Assembly (NCBI GenBank): GCA_019090615.1
Contig: JAHRVQ010000006.1
Location: forward strand, 95,624-159,623
Reading direction: 5' to 3'
DNA: 64,000 bases
Source of the DNA: Pseudomonadales bacterium
GTDB taxonomy: Bacteria > Pseudomonadota > Gammaproteobacteria > Pseudomonadales > Azotimanducaceae
Shown: positions 26,601 through 33,501 of the stretch, piece by piece
How the letters are laid out: each line of letters begins with the position of its first letter
Position numbering within the stretch: the first letter of the stretch is position 1
Translations under genes and position numbers: made by a program
Notes under the pieces: model-generated
Told to the model about the DNA's origin: nothing
Databases searched by the model: none
Seen by the model: only the letters and a program-made list of their open reading frames with translations

Positions 26601-28309
26601 TCAACTTTCATCCAGTCGACAAAGCGACCACCTTTCGCCAGAGCCAATTAACCGCTGACACTGCCATTGGTATTTCAGTCACCGATACCGGCATCGGCAT
26701 CCCCGAGGAAAAACAGCAAGCCATCTTTGAAGCTTTCCAGCAGGCTGATGGTTCTACCAGCCGTCGCTACGGCGGCACCGGCCTGGGGCTGACCATTTCG
26801 CGCGAACTATCACGTTTATTAGGTGGTGAAATTCAACTCAACAGCCAGCCAGGCAAGGGCAGTACATTTACTGTATTCCTGCCAAAAACCTGGGATGAGG
26901 CCATTCATGGCCAGGAAAATGACACCGACCCAGGCCCGTCTGGCAAACCAAAACAAGGTTTAAAGGCGAATAGGACTATTGCCGCCGAGCCATCGGTGAT
27001 TCAATCAGTCCAAACCACGGACAATGCCGTCAACAATCTTGCCAACAACACGCCAGCCAAACAAAATGATAAAACTATCCCCAATGACAATTGGCTGCCT
27101 GATGATCGACGTAATATCCATGCCGATGACAATATATTATTGATCATTGAGGATGACCCCAGGTTCGCCAAAATCCTGCAGCAACTCGGCGAGGAAAAAC
27201 AACAAAAAGTACTACTGGCAGATAAGGGACGTGATGGACTATTACTTGCCAACGAATTTATTCCGAGCGGCATCCTACTGGATATGGGTTTGCCAGATAT
27301 TAACGGGCTTGAAGTACTCGACCAGCTCAAAGATAACCTGACCACACGACATATCCCGGTGCACGTTATTTCCGCTGGAGAATTTAAAGTCTCAGCACTG
27401 GAACATGGGGCGGTTAGTTTTCTCACCAAACCTGCAACGCAGGAATCACTGCAGACCGCTCTGGACCTGCTCAACACACCGTCAAAGCAGGGCATTAAAT
27501 CCATTCTGATTATTGAAGACGACACTAATAGCCAAACAGCCATCAAACGATTACTTGAGTCCGACGATATCATACTGAAATTTGCGGGCGATATGGCTTC
27601 CGCATTAGAACAACTGGATGCTGATAGCTACGACTGCATCATTCTTGACCTTGGTTTACCGGATGTTGAAGGTACCGAAGTACTGAATAAAATCACCTCG
27701 CATACGGGCGCCCAGGATACGCCGATTATTGTTTATACCGGGCGGGAAATTTCAGATGCAGAACATAGTGTACTTAAAGAATTTTCCGCGTCTATTGTTA
27801 TCAAAGGTGCAGAGTCCCCGGAACGACTACTGGATGATGTGTCACTATTTCTGCACCGAGCTAATAGTCAGCTACCCAGCAAGCAACAGGATGTGATCAA
27901 AATGCTACATGACCAGGATGCCATGCTGACCAACCGGCGGGTACTTTTGGTTGATGATGATATGCGTAATATCTACGCCATTAAAAGTGAACTATCTGAT
28001 CTTGGCCTCAATGTTACCCCGGCTGAAAACGGCCAGGTGGCGATAGACACCATTAAAGCCGCTAAACAACCCTATGAGCTGATCTTGATGGATATCATGA
28101 TGCCGATCAAGGACGGTTACGACGCGATGCAGGAGATAAGACAACTTCCAAATTATGCCAACACGCCTATACTTGCTTTAACAGCAAAGGCAATGCCTGA
28201 AGACCGGCAAAAGTGCATCGATGCTGGCGCCTCGGACTATCTTATTAAACCCGTGGATATTGCCAAATTAACATCAATGTTACGCGTCTGGCTATATCAG
28301 AGAACCTAA
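23660..28309 (+). CDS. Triple-CHASE3 hybrid sensor histidine kinase with three receiver domains
   Basis: A membrane kinase of about 1549 residues from GTG 23660. After a first membrane helix (about 10-32) come three CHASE3-like sensor repeats about 130 residues apart. Each carries the hallmark (D-L/M-ETGQRG-Y/F-L-I/L-TG..FLEP) near 67, 196 and 330. A second helix (about 460-482), a HAMP region, a GAF domain (about 593-745) and a Gln/Glu-rich coiled coil (about 755-840) follow. HisKA has FLANMSHELRTPLN near 845 and HATPase has DTGIGIP and GGTGLGLTIS. Three receivers begin near 1157, 1280 and 1425, with acceptor Asp in LLDMGLPD, ILDLGLPD and LMDIMMP. No Hpt domain is present, so an outside phosphotransfer partner is expected. 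It is the first gene of a four-gene operon with cheR, cheB and a receiver-kinase. The signal is unknown. Confidence 0.93.
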   Translation: MGYFNNLGIATKLAAVIGLPLAFLTVLSLLSLQASNTQFANQQQVEQTNKVLLNLSQIEKSLIDLETGQRGYLITGKDNFLEPFNRARQSLDQQFEQLKSQVADNPGQIRRLQQVEVLTESWMNQAGLPEIKLRRQVNKNTANTTSLQTVLRAGTGKSILDQIRAELNSMDRQFSIANNDRALNLTLTIAKAMVDMETGQRGYLITGEQTFLEPFRSGKLTLTEAVDQLHRLLDNAYNREKVKANLDKLKQISARWLLATTPEIELRRQIDLGKRDFAALQAAVRSESGKTLLDSFRVTLDNIYIAFIKANNIHAQNNTLNLAKAMVDMETGQRGFLLTGENAFLEPYTLGQRQLREHFTILQSLIGNAYNAAQMRRSLQKVSQLAREWQRQAADPEIEIRNSMNLYSTTMNDVVTLIEAQTGKRLMDQLRLHLEQLKDEERLLQQQRKTLAETASSNLQWTIILGTLAVIAISILISRFIVQGITNQLMTTLKGVERIADADYSQPVIITASDQIGHLGMAVNRLLDTLRNTAQIAKRIAEGDYSFDIVSQGRNDELGLSLQTMTEVWTANQKSLEQERATLRQQEWIKSNYATLIEKIQSCTDIQDLAETLLSNLVPMLGAHLGLFYERRNNPTENLTLIASYAFSQRKHLANQFVLGEGLVGQCALEKELIFLSNVPSDYVQVSSGSGDAVPKQLVVFPIIFEKQLIAVVEIGSTTNFTVQHEALIELMQNNVGVIINNIQSRLRTETLLQQSQEQGNELKRQQEELQAANENLEEQTQQLRNSEETLKQQSEELAASNEELREKQVLLKKQKSTVEAAKREVDLKANELALASKYKSEFLANMSHELRTPLNSLLILSKSLADNKEGNLSPRQKEDARIVNEGGNELLVLINDIMDLSKVEAGMLDITMGNVTLAGVAKNLDNLFSRTAEQKQLTYTTHIAPAMVETIFSDNQRLVQIVKNFISNALKFTETGEISVNFHPVDKATTFRQSQLTADTAIGISVTDTGIGIPEEKQQAIFEAFQQADGSTSRRYGGTGLGLTISRELSRLLGGEIQLNSQPGKGSTFTVFLPKTWDEAIHGQENDTDPGPSGKPKQGLKANRTIAAEPSVIQSVQTTDNAVNNLANNTPAKQNDKTIPNDNWLPDDRRNIHADDNILLIIEDDPRFAKILQQLGEEKQQKVLLADKGRDGLLLANEFIPSGILLDMGLPDINGLEVLDQLKDNLTTRHIPVHVISAGEFKVSALEHGAVSFLTKPATQESLQTALDLLNTPSKQGIKSILIIEDDTNSQTAIKRLLESDDIILKFAGDMASALEQLDADSYDCIILDLGLPDVEGTEVLNKITSHTGAQDTPIIVYTGREISDAEHSVLKEFSASIVIKGAESPERLLDDVSLFLHRANSQLPSKQQDVIKMLHDQDAMLTNRRVLLVDDDMRNIYAIKSELSDLGLNVTPAENGQVAIDTIKAAKQPYELILMDIMMPIKDGYDAMQEIRQLPNYANTPILALTAKAMPEDRQKCIDAGASDYLIKPVDIAKLTSMLRVWLYQRT

Positions 28310-28311
28310 AT

Positions 28312-29178
28312 ATGTCCGCACAAGACAAGGTAACCAGCGTCCCTGACCTGGATTTGGAGGTATTAGAGATACACCTGTTACTCACCGCCATTGAGCAACG
28401 CTATGGCTATGATTTTTTTAATTACGCCATGTCCTCTTTGAAACGGCGCGTGCGTAATATTCAGTGCGATGAAAATCTTAGCTCGATATCAGAACTGGTA
28501 CCAAAAATTCTGCATGATCCGCAAATGTTTGATCGATTTTTAGTCGAGATGTCGGTCACCGTAACCAGGATGTTTAGAAACCCACAGATATTTAAACGTA
28601 TTAAAGAATCATTGCTGCCAAAACTACATACCTATCCACGCATCAAAATCTGGCATGCGGGCTGTGCCACTGGCGAAGAAGTCTACTCGATGGCAATTCT
28701 TCTCGCCGAAGCTGACCTACTTAAAAAAACCCATATTTACGCCACCGACTATAATAACCAGTCTCTGGCTATCGCCGAGAAAGGCATATATCCACTGGAG
28801 AAAATGCAGGATTTCTCGAAAAATTATTTAGCCGCCGGCGGTCAATGTTCATTTGCAGATTATTATCATGCCAAATACGAGCATGCTGTCATGGCCAGCA
28901 TTCTTAGTAAAAATATAACCTTCGCCCATCATAATCTGATGCGCGATCAATCTTTTGGTGAGATGAATATTATTTTTTGCCGTAATGTACTGATTTATTT
29001 TGATCAGATACTTCAGGATAAAGTATTAACCATGATGCGTGATAGCCTGATTCATCGGGGTTATCTAGTCCTCGGCGACCGAGAAACAATCAGCTTTACC
29101 GGTATCAGCGAATCTTTTACAGAGATTGAACCTCGTTCGCGGATCTATCAAAAACAACCAGAAATAAGCGGTTTTTAA
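28312..29178 (+). CDS. cheR: CheR-type protein glutamate methyltransferase
   Basis: A 288-residue CheR. The N-terminal helical domain holds YGYDFFNYAMSSLKRRV. The SAM-binding domain has IKIWHAGCATGEEVYSMAILLAE, THIYATDYNNQSLAIAEKGIY and the NIIFCRNVLIYFD segment. CheR methylates glutamates in chemoreceptor coiled coils. No chemoreceptor, CheA or CheW is in this window; the nearest coiled coil is the Glu/Gln-rich linker of the kinase encoded just upstream. The start codon lies two bases after the kinase stop, so translation is coupled. Confidence 0.92.
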   Translation: MSAQDKVTSVPDLDLEVLEIHLLLTAIEQRYGYDFFNYAMSSLKRRVRNIQCDENLSSISELVPKILHDPQMFDRFLVEMSVTVTRMFRNPQIFKRIKESLLPKLHTYPRIKIWHAGCATGEEVYSMAILLAEADLLKKTHIYATDYNNQSLAIAEKGIYPLEKMQDFSKNYLAAGGQCSFADYYHAKYEHAVMASILSKNITFAHHNLMRDQSFGEMNIIFCRNVLIYFDQILQDKVLTMMRDSLIHRGYLVLGDRETISFTGISESFTEIEPRSRIYQKQPEISGF

Positions 29179-29179
29179 T

Positions 29180-29776
29180 ATGTACGCGGCCCAAAATTCA
29201 TATAGTGCGATTGCCATTGGCGTATCCGCAGGTGGCTTTGAAGCCCTGGCGCAGTTATTGCCTGCCTTCCCGAAAGATTTCGATCTGCCAATATTTATTA
29301 CCCAACATCAATTGATGGATGCTGATAGAAATGGTTTTATCGCCAAATATTACAGCCAACGATGTAATTTACCAGTTCATGAGGCTTACCACGGCACCCA
29401 GATCAAGGCCGGACATATTTATCATTCTGTCTCAGGCTATCACCTACAAATTGAATCCAACGGCAGTTTAACACTATCTGTTGCACCCCCACTTAACCAT
29501 GCTATTCCGTCTATTGACATTCTGTTCGAATCAGCTGTTGAATATTATCAATCTGGACTGGTTGGCGTGGTTCTAACGGGACAGAATACCGATGGCGCAG
29601 TGGGCATAAGCACCATTAAAGCTTATGGCGGGCTTACCATCGTCCAGGACCCAGATGGAGCCGAAGCCAGAAGCATGCCAGACGCTGCCATCGCTGCAAC
29701 ACAAATTGACGCCATATTACCGCTCGACGAAATCGGCCCATTTTTGGCGAAACTCAGCAATAGAGAATCACCATGA
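29180..29776 (+). CDS. cheB: Stand-alone CheB-type methylesterase domain
   Basis: A 198-residue CheB catalytic domain without the usual N-terminal receiver. The active-site Ser is in IGVSAGGFEAL, the His in ITQHQL and the Asp in LTGQNTDGAVG, where the family usually has LTGMGADG. Chemotaxis CheB is activated by phosphorylation of its receiver, so this form must be controlled otherwise, perhaps by the receiver-bearing partners beside it. It begins one base after the cheR stop and overlaps the next gene by four bases. Confidence 0.88.
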   Translation: MYAAQNSYSAIAIGVSAGGFEALAQLLPAFPKDFDLPIFITQHQLMDADRNGFIAKYYSQRCNLPVHEAYHGTQIKAGHIYHSVSGYHLQIESNGSLTLSVAPPLNHAIPSIDILFESAVEYYQSGLVGVVLTGQNTDGAVGISTIKAYGGLTIVQDPDGAEARSMPDAAIAATQIDAILPLDEIGPFLAKLSNRESP

Positions 29777-30858
29777 ATATGAATAACAGCCACCCTAAGA
29801 TACTCATCGTTGACGACGAACCGAAAAATCTTTATGTACTACAACGCCTGTTAGAATCGCTTGAGCTAACGATTATTGAAGCAAGCTCTGGTCAGGCGGC
29901 ACTCAAACAAGCCCTTTATCATGACTTTTTTTTGATTCTGATGGATGCGAAGATGCCGGACATGAGCGGCTTCGAAACCGCTAGACTGCTTAATGGCATG
30001 AAGGATACTGACCATATCCCTATAATTTTTGTCACGGCTCATGATAGCGATGATATTTCTGCGCTGGAAGGTTACGATTCTGGTGCCGTAGACTACATCA
30101 CCAAACCCATAGAACCCACCTCTCTTATCAGTAAAGTATCCGTATTCAAACGACTCTGGGTGCAACAAATTGAACTCAAGCAATATAACCAGGAGCTGGA
30201 AGATTTTACTCGGGTGGTATCACACGATCTTAAACAGCCATTAAACAGCATTATCGGTTTATCCACCCAGGTACTACGAAAAAACGTTAAAAACCTCGAC
30301 CAAAGAAATAAAGATATGCTGGAAATTGTCATCGCCAGCGGCAAACGCATGTCAGATATGGTCAATAGTTTGCTTAGCTATGCCAAAGCAGATAACCAGG
30401 TGCTAGAACTCAAAGAAGTCGATCTCAATCTAATAGTGCAGAATATTCTCGATGACCTGTTGCATCTTATCCAGAAAAAACACGCAACTATCAATGTTGG
30501 CTCATTACCTGTTGTGACCGCTGATGCGCAACAGATCTACCTGGTTTTTCTTAATATCATCAACAATGCCCTGAAATTTCAAAAGCCCAACATAGACCCT
30601 GTTATCAGTATCCAGTGCGAGGCGCTGATTGATACCGCTTACCAGACCAGGATTAGTATTGCAGACAATGGCATAGGTTTTAATCCTGACGATTTTGAGG
30701 ACATGCTAACACCTTTCCATCGACTGGTGGGCGAGGATGAATTCGAAGGCTCTGGTATTGGCATGGGCACCGTAAAAAGAATACTGGATCGCCATGGAGC
30801 GCGTATTTCAGCTAACAGCACACCTGGTAACGGCGCTACCTTCACGCTCGACCTATAA
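29773..30858 (+). CDS. Response regulator-histidine kinase (REC-HisKA-HATPase)
   Basis: A soluble 361-residue protein. The receiver (about 8-125) has LIVDDEPKNLYVLQRLLE, the acceptor Asp in ILMDAKMPDMSGFE and the Lys in DYITKPI. A short coiled coil leads to a HisKA domain with DFTRVVSHDLKQPLNSIIG (phospho-His in SHDLKQP). The HATPase domain has NIINNALKF, IADNGIGF and GSGIGMGTVKRI. The gene overlaps cheB by ATGA. The N-terminal receiver suggests it takes phosphate from another protein and passes or reverses it, so it could close a circuit with the large kinase; that is inference. Confidence 0.9.
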   Translation: MNMNNSHPKILIVDDEPKNLYVLQRLLESLELTIIEASSGQAALKQALYHDFFLILMDAKMPDMSGFETARLLNGMKDTDHIPIIFVTAHDSDDISALEGYDSGAVDYITKPIEPTSLISKVSVFKRLWVQQIELKQYNQELEDFTRVVSHDLKQPLNSIIGLSTQVLRKNVKNLDQRNKDMLEIVIASGKRMSDMVNSLLSYAKADNQVLELKEVDLNLIVQNILDDLLHLIQKKHATINVGSLPVVTADAQQIYLVFLNIINNALKFQKPNIDPVISIQCEALIDTAYQTRISIADNGIGFNPDDFEDMLTPFHRLVGEDEFEGSGIGMGTVKRILDRHGARISANSTPGNGATFTLDL

Positions 30859-30891
30859 GGCCTTAGACAATCTGCGATCTACTAAAAGGAT

Positions 30892-33045
30892 CTAGTGCAA
30901 AGAAGTATTACTATGGTATTGTGCAAATTTATGCATAAAACCCGAACCTGGCTCTACAATAACCCTGGTTAAATCGTCTGCCAACAAAGGCTTGCTAAAG
31001 AAAAACCCCTGCACATATTCACATTTTATATCATCCAGAAATGCCAATTGCTCCTGCGTTTCAGCGCCCTCAGCAATGACTTCGAGGCCCATAGTTTTTG
31101 CAATGGCCATCACCACCTTAATGATTTCTTCATCCTGACGGTCAACGCCGATATCTTTAATAAAACTACGATCAATTTTCAAAATATCAAACGGCAGTTT
31201 TCGCAAATGATCTAATGATGAATTACCGGTACCAAAATCATCAATTGATATTCTGGCGCCTAATTCACGCAGCTGTTGTAACGCCTTGATCACCCGCTCA
31301 ACGTTATCTAGTACGCCGGTTTCAGTGACCTCAAATTCAATCGCTGATGGTGGAATTTTATAACTCTCAAGCAACGCTTCAACCCTGGGATAAAAACTTG
31401 GTCGCATCAACTGCCGCGTAGAAACATTAATCGAAACCGTCATGCCTTTATAGCTGGGCAAGCATAACCACTCTTTTACCTGCCTGAACACCGCTTCCAG
31501 TACCCATTCACCAATTAAGTTTATTTGCCCCGACTCCTCGGCTATTGGTATAAATACCGCAGGTGATTTAAGCTCGGTCGCCAAAATGGTACTAGCTGGA
31601 TTCCAGCGCAATAACGCTTCACAGCCAACCATACGTTTACTACTAAGAGAAACTTTGGGTTGATAAACTAAAGAAAGCTCACCATCTGACACTGCACGCT
31701 GCAATAGTACTTGCACCTGTTGTTTCTGATTTTCTTTTTCCTGCATATCCTTGGCAAAAAATTTGTAATTATTGCGCCCATCCGCCTTAGCTTCATACAT
31801 GGCTGTATCTGCATTTTTTAGCAAATCCTCCAGGGTAGTCTTTTCACCCGAGTATAATGCTATACCGATACTGGCGCTGGTACTTACCTGACCCGTTGGT
31901 AAATTAATGGGTACAGAAACCATCTCAAGTATTTTATTTATTATCAATACCACATCGCCTGAACTTTCGACATCATATAAAACAATGCTGAATTCATCGC
32001 CACCCATACGCGCAACCAAGTCGCATTCTCTAACGCACCGTAGGAGTCGTCCGCTAATAATTCTTAGCAGTCTATCTCCTGCATCATGACCATAACTATC
32101 ATTAATATATTTAAAATGGTCCAGATCAATAGCCAACACTGCAAGATGGTGATCTAGCCGATCCTGACGTTTGAGCGCATGGCCCAGGGTTGAATAAAAA
32201 TAAGCGCGATTTGGCAAAGATGTTAATACATCAAAATTAGCCATTTTTAAGAGTCGCTGCTCCATCGACAGGCGCTCAGTAATATCCTGGAACAATAAAG
32301 TCATGGTGGAAAATTGCTTGCTCGCAGTGGTGCAATTCATTTCCACCGGTATACGCGTACCGCTAGCTAATTTTATATCCATATCCGCCTGGCGGGTAAG
32401 TCCCTCCTGCTTAGCTTGCTGGTAGAGTCGGCTATAAATATCAACGCTGTGCTTAGTAGTATCAGACTCGCGATCACTGAACCAGTCATCAAATTTCGAG
32501 CCAATAATCTGGCTCGACGAGGCCGCTAAAAGCCTGCAACTTTTACTATTACAATATCGAATATATCCCAGATGATCTACATCTATCACACCTTCGCCGG
32601 CCGCGTTCAATATCCTGTCTCTGTTTTCACTGATATAAATACTTTTTTTCAGGCTCTGATCAAGGCTAACAAATTGTTTCACCTTGGCCTCAAGAATTCT
32701 CGGCACTATGGGTTTTGTTATATAATCTACCGCACCGGCGTCATAAGCCTTTATTAGCTCGTCAGGGGAACTACCCTGCGCAGTGACCATCAAAATGGGT
32801 GTATCTTTCGAATCAATATCCCCAGAAATAACCTCAGCTGTTTCATAACCACTCATGCCAGGCATATTAACATCAAGTAAAATCACCGCAAACTGGTGAT
32901 GAAATAACGCCTTCAGGGCAATCTCGCCCGATTCAGCCAGCACAAATTCGATGTTTTTAAGACCCTCCAGCGTTCTACAAATCGAACGTCGGTTACTTTT
33001 TTTATCATCAACAATCAATATTTTGCTTTTTCCGAACTCAGGCAT
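30892..33045 (-). CDS. Response regulator with PAS, GGDEF and EAL domains (c-di-GMP turnover)
   Basis: A 717-residue protein. The receiver (about 1-125) has LIVDDKKSNRRSICRTLEG and acceptor Asp in VILLDVNMPGMSGYE. PAS follows at about 140-260. The GGDEF domain (about 270-430) has an intact active site, MGGDEFS, preceded five residues earlier by RECD, a correctly spaced inhibitory RxxD site. The EAL domain (about 445-705) has CEALLRW, NVSTRQL, EVTETG, SIDDFGTGNSSL and VIAEGAE, so it also looks active. It could make and degrade cyclic di-GMP under control of phosphorylation. It converges on the CheR/CheB operon with only 33 bases between stops, so it is a likely output of that island. Confidence 0.93.
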   Translation of the reverse strand: MPEFGKSKILIVDDKKSNRRSICRTLEGLKNIEFVLAESGEIALKALFHHQFAVILLDVNMPGMSGYETAEVISGDIDSKDTPILMVTAQGSSPDELIKAYDAGAVDYITKPIVPRILEAKVKQFVSLDQSLKKSIYISENRDRILNAAGEGVIDVDHLGYIRYCNSKSCRLLAASSSQIIGSKFDDWFSDRESDTTKHSVDIYSRLYQQAKQEGLTRQADMDIKLASGTRIPVEMNCTTASKQFSTMTLLFQDITERLSMEQRLLKMANFDVLTSLPNRAYFYSTLGHALKRQDRLDHHLAVLAIDLDHFKYINDSYGHDAGDRLLRIISGRLLRCVRECDLVARMGGDEFSIVLYDVESSGDVVLIINKILEMVSVPINLPTGQVSTSASIGIALYSGEKTTLEDLLKNADTAMYEAKADGRNNYKFFAKDMQEKENQKQQVQVLLQRAVSDGELSLVYQPKVSLSSKRMVGCEALLRWNPASTILATELKSPAVFIPIAEESGQINLIGEWVLEAVFRQVKEWLCLPSYKGMTVSINVSTRQLMRPSFYPRVEALLESYKIPPSAIEFEVTETGVLDNVERVIKALQQLRELGARISIDDFGTGNSSLDHLRKLPFDILKIDRSFIKDIGVDRQDEEIIKVVMAIAKTMGLEVIAEGAETQEQLAFLDDIKCEYVQGFFFSKPLLADDLTRVIVEPGSGFMHKFAQYHSNTSLH

Positions 33046-33070
33046 AATCTTTAAAGCATCTATTTAGTAA

Positions 33071-33096
33071 CAAATCGGTATAACAAACTGGTATAA
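33071..33096. repeat. Two 13-bp units upstream of the GGDEF-EAL gene
   Basis: CAAATCGGTATAA is followed by CAAACTGGTATAA, then a degenerate third copy. The array lies 26-50 bases upstream of ATG 33045, in the likely leader or promoter. Confidence 0.75.
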
Positions 33097-33190
33097 CAAA
33101 ATGTCAACACAACATTCATAACTATCAGTGTAGGTGATTATGCCTGGAAGAAATTGGCCACTTGATCAGCGGTAAAGATTGGTGGTCACG

Positions 33191-33220
33191 CGGTAACACC
33201 CGATAACACCCGATAATAAG
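33191..33220. repeat. Three 10-bp units
   Basis: CGGTAACACC, CGATAACACC and CGATAATAAG lie in tandem in the divergent intergenic region. Confidence 0.75.
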
Positions 33221-33356
33221 TGGGGGTCTGCATAAATAATCTGTAGAAACAGAACGCAGAGAAAGAAAGCTCAGCCAATTTGAGCATTTTAGCCTGCCTG
33301 TATCACATCAAGCACTATACTTATTATTTTACGTTCACCCTTAAATCTTAACCCGA

Positions 33357-33426
33357 TAGTGCATAGTTTCTAGTGCATGGTTTCTAGCGCATAGTTTCTA
33401 GTGCATAGTTTCTAGTGCATGGTTTC
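33357..33426. repeat. Five tandem 14-bp units upstream of the methyltransferase gene
   Basis: The consensus is TAGTGCATAGTTTC. Copies at 33357, 33371, 33385, 33399 and 33413 differ at one or two positions (A/G at position 9, T/C at position 4). The array ends 75 bases before the chosen start codon. Confidence 0.95.
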
Positions 33427-33501
33427 TGATGCAGAATGCTAACGAATTACCCATGCGGGCCTGAGTTTAGGCTGAACACATAGTTGCTCATGGATGAGAT
33501 A

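Larger units (their letters stand above)
33046..33501. other. Divergent intergenic region rich in short tandem repeats
   Basis: About 455 bases between divergent genes. It holds three separate tandem arrays (33071-33096, 33191-33220, 33357-33426). On the minus strand TTGACA (33102-33107) lies upstream of the cyclic di-GMP gene, followed by TATACC at a long 19-base spacing inside the first array; this is a weak promoter candidate. I saw no RNA gene or credible ORF. Confidence 0.55.

Noticed and set aside
27001..27573. 190-codon minus-strand frame
   Set aside because: Antisense shadow of the receiver domains of the same kinase, with no recognisable domain.
33357..33426. CRISPR array
   Set aside because: Units are 14 bp head to tail with no spacers, and no cas genes are in the window.
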